This document shows positions 8,857-19,955 of a stretch of DNA of 64,000 nt, in pieces. How positions within the stretch are numbered: the stretch's first letter is position 1; each line of letters starts with the position of its first letter. Origin of the DNA: Dokdonella sp. (GTDB lineage: Bacteria > Pseudomonadota > Gammaproteobacteria > Xanthomonadales > Rhodanobacteraceae); the NCBI RefSeq assembly GCF_017744955.1, contig NZ_JAGIAG010000004.1, positions 186,001 to 250,000 on the forward strand, written 5' to 3'. The notes under the pieces were generated by a model. That model saw nothing but the letters and a program-made list of their open reading frames with translations, ran no database searches and was not told the origin of the DNA. The position numbers and the translations under genes are program-made.

Positions 8857-10233
8857 ATGGACAACCGGTTCGGGTCTCTTTTCGAGGCGCAGAAGGCGCG
8901 CTTCTTCTCCGACGCCACCAAATCCTACGAGTGGCGCATCGACCAGCTCGATCGCATGCAGCGCCTGCTGCTGGAGAATCGGGACGCGTTCTGCGCCGCT
9001 CTGTACCAGGATTTCGGCAAGCCGCCGTTCGAGCAGTTGTTCGAGATCACGGTGCCGACCGGCGTCATCAAGTACTACCGCGAGAACCTGAAAGAACTGA
9101 TGGCGCCGCAACCGGTGGAGATTCCGAAGGGACTCGAGGCGACCGGCAATCGCGGCGTCGTCTACAAGGAACCCTACGGCGTCACCCTCGTCATCGGGCC
9201 GTTCAACGCGCCGGTCCTGCTGCTGCTCGATCCGGCCATCGCCGCGCTGGCCGCCGGCAATCCGGTGATCCTGAAACCGGCCAATACCACGCCGGCGACG
9301 GCGGCGCTGTTCCAGAAGCTCGTGCCGCAGTACTTCGATCCGCGCGACGTCGCCGTCGTCACCGGCGGACGCGAGGAGATCGGCGAACTGCTGAAGCTGC
9401 CGTTCGACTTCATCTTCTTCACCGGCAGCTCCGCGGTCGGCAAGGTCGTCATGCGCGCCGCCGCGGAGAACCTGACGCCGGTCGTCCTCGAACTCGGCGG
9501 GCAGAACCCGACGATCGTCGACGAGACCGCCAACCTCGACATCGCGGTGGACCGCATCGCCTGGGGCCACAACGCGATCTCCGGGCAGTGGTGCATCGCG
9601 CCCGGCTACGTCTGCGTGCACGAGAGCGTGGCCGACGAGTTCGTCGCCAAGCTGAAGGCGTCGATCGTCCGGATGTACGGCGAGGATCCGCAGCACAGTC
9701 CCGATTTCGCGCGCATGATCAGCGAGCACGACGTCGAGCGCGTCGTCTCCTATCTCCTTCCGGAAAAGATCGTGCTCGGCGGGCGCTACGACGTCGCCGC
9801 GCGCTACGTCGAGCCGACCCTGCTCTATCCATCGGCCTGGGACGATCCGGCGATGCAGCAGGAAATCTTCGGCCCGGTGCTGCCGATCCTGCCGTATCGC
9901 GACCTCGCCGACCTCGTCGCGACGATCAAGCGGCGGCCGAAACCATTGGCCGCCTACGTCTTCAGCAAGAACCCGCGCGCCGTCGACTTCGTGCTCGGCA
10001 GCCTGTCCTTCGGCGGCGGCTGCGTGAACCAGACCAACCTGCACTGCTGGATCGACAGCCTGCCGTTCGGCGGCGTCGGGTACAGCGGCATGGGCAAGTA
10101 CTACGGCAAGGCCGGCTTCGACGCGCTGAGCAACACCAAGGCGATGCTGATCGGCAATCCGGACCTGCCGCTCGACGTGTTCCCGCCCTACGCCGGCAAG
10201 GACATCGCCGCCAGCCTGGCGCTGTTCCAATGA
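8857..10233 (+). CDS. Aldehyde dehydrogenase, NAD(P)-dependent
   Basis: 458 residues. Oxidises aldehydes to acids; cytosolic. Seen: N117 in IGPFNAPV, the proton-accepting E212 in VLELGGQNP, nucleophile C246 in SGQWCIAPGYV, and a late IDSLPFGGVGYSG segment. The length and the CIAP-x-YV layout place it in the shorter AlkH/coniferyl-aldehyde-like branch. Small oddities: GGQNP instead of the usual GGKSP, and Trp instead of Thr before the catalytic Cys. A GGGAG-type site precedes ATG 8857. Lies 56 bases after the SDR gene and overlaps the next start by ATGA, suggesting one operon. Confidence 0.93.
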   Translation: MDNRFGSLFEAQKARFFSDATKSYEWRIDQLDRMQRLLLENRDAFCAALYQDFGKPPFEQLFEITVPTGVIKYYRENLKELMAPQPVEIPKGLEATGNRGVVYKEPYGVTLVIGPFNAPVLLLLDPAIAALAAGNPVILKPANTTPATAALFQKLVPQYFDPRDVAVVTGGREEIGELLKLPFDFIFFTGSSAVGKVVMRAAAENLTPVVLELGGQNPTIVDETANLDIAVDRIAWGHNAISGQWCIAPGYVCVHESVADEFVAKLKASIVRMYGEDPQHSPDFARMISEHDVERVVSYLLPEKIVLGGRYDVAARYVEPTLLYPSAWDDPAMQQEIFGPVLPILPYRDLADLVATIKRRPKPLAAYVFSKNPRAVDFVLGSLSFGGGCVNQTNLHCWIDSLPFGGVGYSGMGKYYGKAGFDALSNTKAMLIGNPDLPLDVFPPYAGKDIAASLALFQ

Positions 10234-10673
10234 GCCGCGCGCGCGTCCGCCTGTCTGCAACCCTGTTCGCGCTGTCGCTGTGCGGCGGCGTGCCACCGGG
10301 CACCGCCTGCGCCGCGGCCGCCCCTGCCGTCGAATCTGGAGAGCGAGCCATGTCCGAACTTCCCACCCCCGTCGCCAAGCTGGTCGCCGCCGTCGCGGCC
10401 GGCGACACCGAGGCCTTCCTGGCGTTGTTCCCGGCCGACGGCGTGGTCGACGACTGGGGCCGCCGCTTCAACGGCCACGCGGCGATCCGCACCTGGAGCG
10501 ACAAGGAATTCATAGGCGCGAAGGGCGTGCTGACGCCGCGCAAGGTCAGCCGCAGCGGCGACACCGTCACCGTCGACGCCGGCTGGAAGAGCGAGTACTA
10601 CAGCGGCGACTCCCGCTTCGTCTTCGTGCTGGACGGCGAGGCGATCCGCGAGATGCGCATCACCGGCCACTGA
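10230..10673 (+). CDS. Exported SnoaL/NTF2-like protein
   Basis: 147 residues from the ATG at 10230, which overlaps the TGA of the aldehyde dehydrogenase. The first 30 residues look like a signal peptide (LSATLFALSLCGG...ACAAAA); the rest, beginning SELPTPVAKLVAAVAAGDTE, has the helix-then-sheet pattern of SnoaL-like folds (FLALFPADGVVDDWGRRFNG, then RFVFVLDGEAIREMRITGH). A cytosolic form from ATG 10350 is possible. No catalytic residues can be assigned. Third gene of the SDR/ALDH cassette. Confidence 0.65.
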   Translation: MSRARVRLSATLFALSLCGGVPPGTACAAAAPAVESGERAMSELPTPVAKLVAAVAAGDTEAFLALFPADGVVDDWGRRFNGHAAIRTWSDKEFIGAKGVLTPRKVSRSGDTVTVDAGWKSEYYSGDSRFVFVLDGEAIREMRITGH

Positions 10674-10699
10674 GGCGGCGGCTCCGCTCCGCTCGCGCC

Positions 10700-11611
10700 A
10701 TGGACAAACTCGATCGCTATCGCGTCTTCGTGCACGTCGCCGAAATGGGCAGCTTCACCGCCGCGGCGAACGCGCTCGACCTGCCGCGCGCGTCGGTGTC
10801 GGCGGCGCTGCAGCGGCTGGAGGCCGACATCGGCACCCGCCTGCTGCACCGGACCACGCGCCGCGTGCGCCTGACCGCCGACGGCACCCAACTGCTCGAA
10901 CGCGTGCGTCCGCTGCTGGCCGAAGCGGAGGACATCGACCAGTTGTTCCAGGCGCGCCAGCGCCAGGTCTCCGGACGCCTGCACGTGGACGTGCCGAGCC
11001 GCGTCGCGCGGCGCCTGATCGCGCCGGCCCTGCCTGGCCTGCTGCGCCGCTATCCGCGCCTGCAGCTCAAGCTCGGCTCGACCGACCGCATGATCGACCT
11101 CGTGCGCGAAGGCGTCGACTGCGCGATCCGCGTCGGCCATCTGCACGACAGCAGCCTGGTGGTGCGGCCGCTCGGCCATCTCGCGCTGGTCAATTGCGCG
11201 AGTCCGGCTTACTTGCGCGAACACGGCGTGCCGGAACAGCTCGACGACCTGACCGAAGGACATTGGTCGGTCGGCTACGCCTCACCGACCACCGGGCGCG
11301 AACTGGTATGGGAATGCGATGCGCAAGGCGCGCGCACGCTGCGGCTGCCGAGCCGGGTCGTCGTCAACAACGCCGAAAGCTACATCGCCTGCTGCAGCGC
11401 CGGGCTGGGACTGATCCAGGTGCCGCGCTACGACGTGCAGCACCTGCTCGATTCGGGCGAACTGGTCGAGGTGCTGCCGCTGCACCGGGCCGGCGCGATG
11501 GCGATCTCGGCGCTGTATCCGCACCGCCGCCAACCGTCACGTCGCCTGTCGGCGTTCATCGAATGGTTCGGGCTGCTGATCCGGCCGCACCTGGAAGCGC
11601 CGACCGCATGA
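10700..11611 (+). CDS. LysR-family transcriptional regulator
   Basis: 303 residues. N-terminal winged HTH (FVHVAEMGSFTAAANALDL, PRASVSAALQRLEADIGTRL) followed by the periplasmic-binding-fold effector domain; standard LysR length. It follows the SnoaL-like gene by 26 bases on the same strand, an unusual cotranscribed rather than divergent layout, so autoregulation of the whole cassette is likely. The AT-rich inverted repeat at 7872-7894 is a candidate site. Closest in style to CrgA-type regulators with a short hinge; effector unknown. Confidence 0.9.
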   Translation: MDKLDRYRVFVHVAEMGSFTAAANALDLPRASVSAALQRLEADIGTRLLHRTTRRVRLTADGTQLLERVRPLLAEAEDIDQLFQARQRQVSGRLHVDVPSRVARRLIAPALPGLLRRYPRLQLKLGSTDRMIDLVREGVDCAIRVGHLHDSSLVVRPLGHLALVNCASPAYLREHGVPEQLDDLTEGHWSVGYASPTTGRELVWECDAQGARTLRLPSRVVVNNAESYIACCSAGLGLIQVPRYDVQHLLDSGELVEVLPLHRAGAMAISALYPHRRQPSRRLSAFIEWFGLLIRPHLEAPTA

Positions 11612-11615
11612 CGAA

Positions 11616-11638
11616 GCGGCCGGCATGAAGCCGGCCGC
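11616..11638. terminator. Hairpin GCGGCCGGC-ATGAA-GCCGGCCGC
   Basis: Perfect 9-base arms and a 5-base loop between the converging lysR and ftsH genes. No T-run, but position and stem strength suit a bidirectional terminator. The core GCCGGCATGANGCCGGC recurs at 16921 and 31306. Confidence 0.6.
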
Positions 11639-11662
11639 GAAGGGATCGAATCGGAACGGAAC

Positions 11663-13597
<1,935 letters not shown>

Positions 13598-13659
13598 GGA
13601 ATACGCCCGATCGTCTTACTCAAGTCACTCGATGGAACCGCTGTACCCGACTTCAGCCG

Positions 13660-14280
13660 CTAGCTGCGTTTGCCCACCGCCAGCGCGTACACCTCGGAGC
13701 TGCGCGCCCGCGAGGCCTTCGGCTTGCGGATGCTGACGCGCTCGTAGCCTGCACGCAAGCGCCTTACGAAATCGTCAAAACCCTCGCCCTGGAACACCTT
13801 GGTCAGGAAGGAGCCGCCCTTGCGCAGGTGCGCAGCGGCGAATTCCTCGGCCAGTTCGACCAGATGCATCGAACGCGGCTGGTCCACGGCGGTCATGCCG
13901 CTGAGATTGGGGGCCATGTCGGAAAGCACAAGATCGACCTCGGCGCCGCCAAGCGCTTGTTTCAATTGTTCCAAAACCGACTCTTCACGGAAGTCGCCGT
14001 GGATGAACTCGACCCCGCCGATGCCCTGCATCGGCAGGATGTCGAGCGCGATCACACGCCCCGTCTCGCCGAGCCGCTCGCGCGCGACCTGCGACCAGCC
14101 GCCCGGTGCCGCGCCGAGGTCGACGATGACCATGCCCGGCTTGAGCAGGCGGTCGCGCTCGATCAGCTCCTCCAGCTTGAACACCGCGCGCGAGCGCCAG
14201 CCCTCGGCCTGGGCGCGCTTCACGTAGGGATCGCTGAAATGCTCCTGCAGCCAGCGGCTGCTGGATTTGCTGCGCGCCAT
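13660..14280 (-). CDS. rlmE: 23S rRNA 2'-O-methyltransferase (U2552)
   Basis: 206 residues from ATG 14280 ([14 protein letters not shown]). Methylates U2552 of 23S rRNA in late 50S assembly. The K-D-K-E tetrad can be seen: K35 in [10 protein letters not shown] in [13 protein letters not shown] in [10 protein letters not shown] in [11 protein letters not shown]-binding segment [14 protein letters not shown]. Divergent from yhbY and upstream of ftsH, as in E. coli. Confidence 0.96.
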   Translation of the reverse strand: MARSKSSSRWLQEHFSDPYVKRAQAEGWRSRAVFKLEELIERDRLLKPGMVIVDLGAAPGGWSQVARERLGETGRVIALDILPMQGIGGVEFIHGDFREESVLEQLKQALGGAEVDLVLSDMAPNLSGMTAVDQPRSMHLVELAEEFAAAHLRKGGSFLTKVFQGEGFDDFVRRLRAGYERVSIRKPKASRARSSEVYALAVGKRS

Positions 14281-14383
14281 GGCTCGAACGCATTCCCCGC
14301 GGTGGTCGGACGAAATAGCCGGGCATGATACCCTGCACGACCCGCGGCGCCCCGTGCCGTCCGTCTCCATTCAGTTTCCGCTC

Positions 14384-14680
14384 ATGCCCCTGTCCGCCTC
14401 CCAGAAGCGTTACCTGCGCGGTTTCGCGCACGATTTGAAGCCGGTGATTCTGGTCGGCCAGAAAGGTGTCACGCCGGCGCTGCTGGCCGAGTTCGACGGC
14501 GCGCTGGCGCATCACGAGCTGATCAAGGTCAAGCTGGCCGACGACGAGCGCGACTCGCGCACGGCGTCGATCGAGGCGATCCGTGCGCATTCCGGCGCCG
14601 AGCTGGTGCAGACGATCGGCAAGGTCGCCTGCTTCTACAAGCGCAACCCGGACAAGGCGCAGTTCACCCTGCCGAAGTAG
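14384..14680 (+). CDS. yhbY: YhbY-family RNA-binding protein (CRM domain)
   Basis: 98 residues from ATG 14384 (MPLSASQKRYLRGFAH). A single CRM domain with the QKRYLRGFAHDLKPVILVGQ start and the GxxG loop region typical of YhbY; binds pre-50S particles. The divergent placement opposite rlmE-ftsH, about 100 bases apart, is conserved in gammaproteobacteria. Earlier in-frame codons reach back into the rlmE start and are unlikely to be used. Confidence 0.93.
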   Translation: MPLSASQKRYLRGFAHDLKPVILVGQKGVTPALLAEFDGALAHHELIKVKLADDERDSRTASIEAIRAHSGAELVQTIGKVACFYKRNPDKAQFTLPK

Positions 14681-14687
14681 TCGCGTC

Positions 14688-15065
14688 GTGCAGTTCACGC
14701 AAGAACTCCCCGAAGGCTATCTCTTCTTCCGCGCCTGCGCGGCGGATGCGGTGACGGTGGTCGACCGCACGCTGACGAAGAGTTTCCTGCTCGCGCCGGA
14801 CCGGCTGGTCGAAGACTGGCCGGTCGAGCGCGCCGACCGGTTCGACGCCGCGGCGGCCGAGGCGATCGCCGCGCTCGAACCGGAGGTCGTCCTGCTCGGC
14901 ACCGGCCAGCGCCAGGTGTTCCCGCCGCGCGAGGGACTGGTCGCCCTGCTGCGCCGGCGCATCGGCGTCGAAGTCATGGACAACGCCGCCGCCTGCCGCA
15001 CCTACAACCTGCTCGCCGGCGAAGGCCGGCGCGTGGTCGCGGCGATCATGCTCGGCGGTTCCTGA
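14688..15065 (+). CDS. Mth938-like (DUF498) protein
   Basis: 125 residues from GTG 14688, 7 bases after yhbY, probably cotranscribed. The small Mth938-like fold, relative of eukaryotic NDUFAF3, is recognised from FTQELPEGYLFFRACAAD, VVLLGTGQRQVFPP and GVEVMDNAAACRTYNLLAGEG. Biochemical role not established in bacteria; the family is often near secD/yajC or rRNA-related genes. No transmembrane segment. Confidence 0.8.
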   Translation: MQFTQELPEGYLFFRACAADAVTVVDRTLTKSFLLAPDRLVEDWPVERADRFDAAAAEAIAALEPEVVLLGTGQRQVFPPREGLVALLRRRIGVEVMDNAAACRTYNLLAGEGRRVVAAIMLGGS

Positions 15066-15126
15066 AGCCGCAGCGCCGCCGCTCCGCGCCACCGTCCCGA
15101 TCCGCGAAGCGATATTCGATTGCCGG

Positions 15127-15155
15127 TTGTGTCGCGTCGCGCCAGGCAATATCAT
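15127..15155 (+). promoter_or_regulatory. Candidate sigma-70 promoter for tRNA-Ser
   Basis: TTGTGT, 17 bases, then TATCAT, ending 86 bases before the mature tRNA. The -10 matches the consensus at five of six positions; the -35 is weaker. No other gene starts here on this strand, so the tRNA is its natural target. Inference. Confidence 0.4.
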
Positions 15156-15241
15156 GCGCGGCTCGCTGATCGCACGGGGCCTTCGCACCCGGCCAGCGGA
15201 ACGCCGACGGACTCGCCACAGCCGACGGCCAGCAACGAAAC

Positions 15242-15332
15242 GGAGAGGTGGCAGAGTGGTCGAATGCGCCGGATTCGAAATCCGGTTTACGGTTATGCCG
15301 TAACGTGGGTTCGAATCCCACCCTCTCCGCCA
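15242..15332 (+). tRNA. tRNA-Ser (anticodon CGA), CCA encoded
   Basis: 91 bases. Acceptor arms GGAGAGG (15242-15248) and CCTCTCC (15322-15328) pair fully; anticodon stem CCGGA/TCCGG holds the loop TTCGAAA, giving anticodon CGA for UCG codons. A long variable arm (ACGGTTATGCCGT) marks it as a class II serine tRNA; the T arm GTGGGTTCGAATCCCAC is canonical. Discriminator G and genome-encoded CCA at 15330-15332. Confidence 0.97.
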
Positions 15333-15571
15333 GCCATTCGCAACCAATCCACTGTCCGAAGTCGGGCGTCGCGCGCTGAAGAGTTCACGCCGGCCCACTT
15401 CCCATGCGTGGTGTTCCCCGTGACCGTGTCGCCGCATGGCGGGCGCGCAGGCGTCGTGCGCGTCCTTCGCCGCTCTCGCGGCCTGCCCGGCGCAGCACGC
15501 GCACATCCTCCTCTCGGTGCATTCTTCACATTGCTATTCTCGGCGCAGGTCGGCGCAGACGGGGGACTCCA

Positions 15572-16816
15572 GTGGAATTCGACGGCGCGTCCTTATCGGG
15601 TTTTCTCGCCGCGATCGGCGGCGGCCTGCTGGTCGGCGTGGAACGCGAGCGCAGCCAAGCGGCCAGCGCAGCCGGGGCGGCCGCCGGCGTGCGCACGTTC
15701 ACCCTCGCGGGCCTGCTCGGCGCCGTCGGCTCCCTGCTCGGCGCGGTGGCGCTGGCGATCGCCGGCGTCGCGATCGTCGCGCTGGCCCTGTCCAGCTACC
15801 AGCTCAGCCGCCGGCACGATCCGGGGCTGACCAGCGAACTCGCCCTCGTCGCGACCTTCCTGCTCGGTGCGCTGGCGCTCGCCGCGCCGCAGGTCGCCGC
15901 GGCGCTGTTCGTCGCCATGGCCGCCTTGCTGGCGAGCAAGCAGACGCTGCACCGGTTCACGCATCAGGTGCTCGGCGACGCGGAGCTGGCCGACCTGCTG
16001 CTGCTCGCGGCCTCCGTGCTGATCGTTCTGCCGTTGCTGCCGGACCGCACCTTCGGTCCGTTCGACGTGCTCAATCCGCGCAAGCTGTGGCTGCTCGTCG
16101 TGCTGGTGATGGCGATCAACGCGGCCGGCTACGTCGCGCTGCGCGCGATCGGCGGCAATCGCGGCATGCTGCTGGCGGGCTTGCTCGGCGGGTTCGTGTC
16201 GAGCACGGCCACGATCGGCGGCATGGGCCAGCGCGCCCGCGCGATGCCGACGCTGCGGCGCTCGGCCGTCGCCGCGGCGCTGCTGTCCAATGTCGCGACG
16301 GTGATCCAGCTCGCGCTGATCCTCGCCGCACTGTCGCCGCCGCTGCTGCGTGCGTTCGCGCCGCCGCTGCTCGCCGCCGGCGTGGTCGCCGCAGTGGTCG
16401 CGCTGCTGTTCGCGCTGCGCGCGCGCGGCAACTCCGGGGAAGCGTTGCCGCCGATCGGCAGCACGCGACCGTTCGATCTCGGCCACGCGCTGCTGTTCGC
16501 CGCGATCGTCGCCGTCGCGCTGTTCGCCGCCGCCGCGCTCAAGCACTGGATCGGCGACGGTGGCGTGCTCGCCGCAGCCGCCGCGAGCGGCCTCGCCGAC
16601 GTCCACGCGGCGGCGGTGTCGATCGGCCAACTGACGGCGACGAACACCCTCGCCGTGCCCGAGGCGACCCTGGCCCTGGCGATCGCCTTCATCACCAATT
16701 CCGTCATGAAATGCGTGGCCGCGCTCGGTGGCGGCTTCGCCTACGCGCGCTCGATCCTGCTCGGCGTCGCGCTGATCGACGTCGCCGTGATCGCGGCGCT
16801 GCTGTTGTGGCGATGA
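15572..16816 (+). CDS. MgtC/DUF4010-type inner membrane protein
   Basis: 414 residues from GTG 15572 (preceded by GGGGGA). Starts like MgtC/SapB proteins (FLAAIGGGLLVGVERERSQ) and continues as a DUF4010 protein, with about a dozen hydrophobic helices and the conserved GGFVSSTATIGGM and FITNSVMKC segments. Function unknown; transport or magnesium-related stress has been proposed for relatives. It stands alone between the tRNA and the convergent peptidase gene. Confidence 0.85.
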   Translation: MEFDGASLSGFLAAIGGGLLVGVERERSQAASAAGAAAGVRTFTLAGLLGAVGSLLGAVALAIAGVAIVALALSSYQLSRRHDPGLTSELALVATFLLGALALAAPQVAAALFVAMAALLASKQTLHRFTHQVLGDAELADLLLLAASVLIVLPLLPDRTFGPFDVLNPRKLWLLVVLVMAINAAGYVALRAIGGNRGMLLAGLLGGFVSSTATIGGMGQRARAMPTLRRSAVAAALLSNVATVIQLALILAALSPPLLRAFAPPLLAAGVVAAVVALLFALRARGNSGEALPPIGSTRPFDLGHALLFAAIVAVALFAAAALKHWIGDGGVLAAAAASGLADVHAAAVSIGQLTATNTLAVPEATLALAIAFITNSVMKCVAALGGGFAYARSILLGVALIDVAVIAALLLWR

Positions 16817-16916
16817 CGACGCGCCGGCAGCGCCAATCCCGTCGAAGGTCGAACCGGTCCCCCGACACCCGCTCCGCGGCGGCTGCATCCGCCAACCCAT
16901 TGGACGATCGAAAAGA

Positions 16917-16941
16917 AATCGCCGGCATGATGCCGGCGATT
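16917..16941. terminator. Hairpin AATCGCCGGC-ATGAT-GCCGGCGATT
   Basis: Perfect 10-base arms and a 5-base loop, between the converging DUF4010 and M36 genes; a short TCCTTGTTT follows on the plus strand. Shares its GCCGGC-ATGAN-GCCGGC core with the hairpins at 11616 and 31305. Confidence 0.7.
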
Positions 16942-16999
16942 CCTTGTTTCGTGCCCGAGGACGGGTCAGCACGGCGCCGTGGCAGCGCCGTTCGGCTTC

Positions 17000-19639
17000 T
17001 CAGTCTGCGTCGAATCCGTTCGCGAAGATCGTGTCGTCGAAACCGACGAAGCTTTCGACCGCACCGGAGTTGTCGTTCGGACTGCCGGCCACCGCGCCGG
17101 CGCCGAGGCCGCGCTTGGCGAAGCCCGCTCCGCAGAGCGCGTAATCCTCTTCGCTCTGCGATTGGATCGCGCTGAGAATCGCATCGCGCGCGGTGATGAA
17201 AGTCGGCGCGTTGGGCATCAGCTTGTAGCCCGCCACCAGGTAGCGCTTCATGCGGTCCTGCGCCTCGAGGAAGCTCAGGCGGTCGCTGTCGCGCAGCAGC
17301 GAGGCATAGCATTCCCACAGCATGCTGGCCCACACCTCGCCCGTCGCGTGCACTTCGCTGTTCGAGCCGCCGGAGGCGCCGAACGCCGGAGGCGGCGTGG
17401 TCGGCAGCGCGACGCCGTCCACGATGTGGCGGTAGGTCAGCGGGTTCTTCGACATGTCGATCGAGTACGGATAGCGGCGGATGCCTTCGTAGTAGCCGTT
17501 GTTGATCTGGCCCGGCAGCGTCACGAAGGTCGACGCGGTGTAGGCGCCGTTCGCGTAGACGCCGGTGAAGTCCGGTGTCGCCGCCGATGCCGCGTCTTCG
17601 GCGCGCACGAGCAGCAGCATGGCGTGGAAGTCGCCGAACCCTTCGCCCATGCCGCCGGCCTGGTTCGTACTGAGGCCGTTCGCGTTGCCGACCAGGCGAT
17701 TGCTGATGTAGTGGCCCCACTCGTGCGCGATGATGCCGTCGTCGATGGTGCCGTCGCGGCGGATGCCGGAGGCGCGCTCCATGTGCGCCGTGACCGTGCC
17801 GGCGCCGACCGCGGTGCGCAGCGCGTTGCCGTCGGCGAGATTGAGGCTGAGGGTGCCGATGGTGACCGGGATCGGCGGCGTGCTCGCCGCCATGCCCGGC
17901 GCATCGCCCGGGTTGTTGCTGGTGGCGACGTTGGCGATGATCACGGCGGCCGCGCCGGCGGTTTCCGCGGTCTTGGCCTTGGCGTTGAAATCGCAACCAC
18001 CGCGATCGACCAGCACGATCTTGCCGGCCACTTCGGCCGTATTGGTCAGCGCCGCGCAGGCATCCAGCGGCGCGGGCCGCACGATCGTGTTGGTGAGATC
18101 GAAGTTGGTCGGGCCGAACGCTCCCGTGCCGGGCTCGACTTCGCCGCTGAGGCCGTCCGAATAGGTGATGCGCGCGCCGCCGGCGCCGTTGAAGACGAAC
18201 ATGCGCATGCGCGGTTTGCCGCCGTCGGACGGCGTCCCCATGTTCGCGTTGTCGGTGCCGCTGACGTCCTGCGCCTGCGCCTGGATCTCGTCGTTCTGGT
18301 TGCCGCCGCGGCCGTAGTTGCTGGTCTGCGCATTGCGCGCGGGCTCGTCGAAGCCGGCGTCGTAGTACCAGTCGTGCAGGAAGTTGTTCATGTAGAACAG
18401 CTGCGTCACCGACGCCTTGATCTGGTCGGAGTCGACCTGCGGATCCTTGGTGGTGTCGTAGACGCGGTCGAAGGTGCGTGCGCTGGTGACGTCGGCGCGA
18501 TAGTCGCCCGGCGCATTCAGCGCATCGCCGCCGGTGAGATTGGCGTAGGCGTTGACGTTGTTGCCGACCGTCTCGGTGGCCGCATCGGCGAGCCAGGGGT
18601 CATTGACGGCCACCGACGCGGGATCGGTGATCGCGTTGACCAGCGTGACCAGGTTGGGCTGCGTGAACGGCGCCTGGTAGCCGTCCGGCTGGCCGGTCGG
18701 ATGCGGCGTGCCGTTGCGGCCCTGAGGGCCCGCGTACGGCACGAACGGCGCCGTCGTGTCCGCCCACACGCGATAGCTGAAAGGCGACAGGTCGGCGGTC
18801 AGGTTGTTGCGGAACAGGATGCTGCCGTCCTGCGCCGAGATGACGTAGGAGTAATAGCGCTCGCCGTCCGTCGAGCCGACGTTCAACTCGACGTAGTGGG
18901 CCGCCGTCAGCCCGTCGGCGGTACGGAAGTAGACGGGCTTGACGCGCGCGTCCTGCAGCAGCGTCTCGCCGTTCGCGCCCGTCAGGCTGGTCGCGTACGA
19001 CGCGTAGTCACCAGCCTCGCCGCTGAGGGTGAACGCCGTCGCGGCGGACGACGACACGAAGTTGAAGTCCTGCCGCAGCGCGCTCGCGATCGACTGCTCG
19101 GCGCTGCGCGCGAAGCGGCGCATGGCCGCGTCGCCGTTCGCGCCCGAGGCGTAGCCGCTGACCGTGTCGAGCGAGCCGTCGGCGCGGATCAACACGTTGA
19201 AGCCGTCGCGAAAGACCGCGACGCCGTCGACGCGGTTCTCGAAGCGCACGATCGCCGCGCCGTTGCGCAGGCGCTGGCTGTCGAACACGTCCAGCGCGTC
19301 GATTTCCGCGGCGCTGATGCGGTAGACCTCGGCCAGCGACTTCAGATAGGTGCGCGCGATCGGCGCCGGGTCGGAAACCAGCAACATGGAGCCGGCCTGA
19401 TTGGGCACCGAGCGCCCGGCCTTGAGGAATTCCGGAATGCCAAGGTTCGCCTGCACCGTCGCGCGATATCCCGACGGCAGACGGCTCGCCGGCGCGTGCG
19501 ACGCCTGCAACGCATCGACGCCGGCGAAATCCGCCGCCTCGGCCGACGACGCGAACGTTCCGAGCGCGAGCGCGATGGGAACGACCAGCAACGACTTGCC
19601 CAACTCGCGCGCGACGCGCGATGCCGAACCGCTTTTCAT
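17000..19639 (-). CDS. Secreted M36 (fungalysin-type) metallopeptidase with PA insert
   Basis: 879 residues from ATG 19639 (MKSGSASRVAREL), with a signal peptide ending ...SSAEA. Order: FTP-like propeptide (about 50-250), M36 catalytic region, a protease-associated domain insert around residues 540-600 (KIVLVDRGGCDFNAKA, AAAVIIANV), then the zinc motif HEWGH at 639-643 with the third-ligand segment GEGFGDFH some 25 residues later. Family knowledge: secreted, zymogen-activated endopeptidase with broad specificity. The protein ends FDDTIFANGFDAD, the same short tail seen on the beta-helix proteins at 42-63 kb. A PA domain inserted in an M36 enzyme is known. No neighbour suggests a dedicated partner. 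Confidence 0.92.
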   Translation of the reverse strand: MKSGSASRVARELGKSLLVVPIALALGTFASSAEAADFAGVDALQASHAPASRLPSGYRATVQANLGIPEFLKAGRSVPNQAGSMLLVSDPAPIARTYLKSLAEVYRISAAEIDALDVFDSQRLRNGAAIVRFENRVDGVAVFRDGFNVLIRADGSLDTVSGYASGANGDAAMRRFARSAEQSIASALRQDFNFVSSSAATAFTLSGEAGDYASYATSLTGANGETLLQDARVKPVYFRTADGLTAAHYVELNVGSTDGERYYSYVISAQDGSILFRNNLTADLSPFSYRVWADTTAPFVPYAGPQGRNGTPHPTGQPDGYQAPFTQPNLVTLVNAITDPASVAVNDPWLADAATETVGNNVNAYANLTGGDALNAPGDYRADVTSARTFDRVYDTTKDPQVDSDQIKASVTQLFYMNNFLHDWYYDAGFDEPARNAQTSNYGRGGNQNDEIQAQAQDVSGTDNANMGTPSDGGKPRMRMFVFNGAGGARITYSDGLSGEVEPGTGAFGPTNFDLTNTIVRPAPLDACAALTNTAEVAGKIVLVDRGGCDFNAKAKTAETAGAAAVIIANVATSNNPGDAPGMAASTPPIPVTIGTLSLNLADGNALRTAVGAGTVTAHMERASGIRRDGTIDDGIIAHEWGHYISNRLVGNANGLSTNQAGGMGEGFGDFHAMLLLVRAEDAASAATPDFTGVYANGAYTASTFVTLPGQINNGYYEGIRRYPYSIDMSKNPLTYRHIVDGVALPTTPPPAFGASGGSNSEVHATGEVWASMLWECYASLLRDSDRLSFLEAQDRMKRYLVAGYKLMPNAPTFITARDAILSAIQSQSEEDYALCGAGFAKRGLGAGAVAGSPNDNSGAVESFVGFDDTIFANGFDAD

Positions 19640-19955
19640 ATGAACCCCCATGAATGGATGACGACGCGCCACGAGCAGCGAAGCGCGCAGGTACTTGCCG
19701 ACGGTCTCGTCGCCGCAGCGCCCGACCGCTCCGGCGGCCGGATTCGCCGCTGCCGAACCCTACGTTCGAACACAACGATCTAGTCGAGCACATCGACGCC
19801 CGGGAAGAAAGAGTCTGCTGGACGATTTCGCGTAAATGCTCAGTCGCGGTCTGGCGATCGCGCCTTCGGGACTTGCCCGCCCGCCGGGACATGCGGCCGC
19901 GCCCTTCGCACGCTGCCGAAGCCGCGGTCGATTCCTCGCCGCGCGCCGCGACCGG
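19640..19955. other. Spacer between rpoS end and M36 peptidase start
   Basis: 316 bases that should hold the minus-strand promoter of the peptidase and any rpoS terminator. I see no convincing hairpin with a T-run and no gene; a somewhat AT-richer patch around 19755-19785 is the likeliest promoter region. Confidence 0.4.
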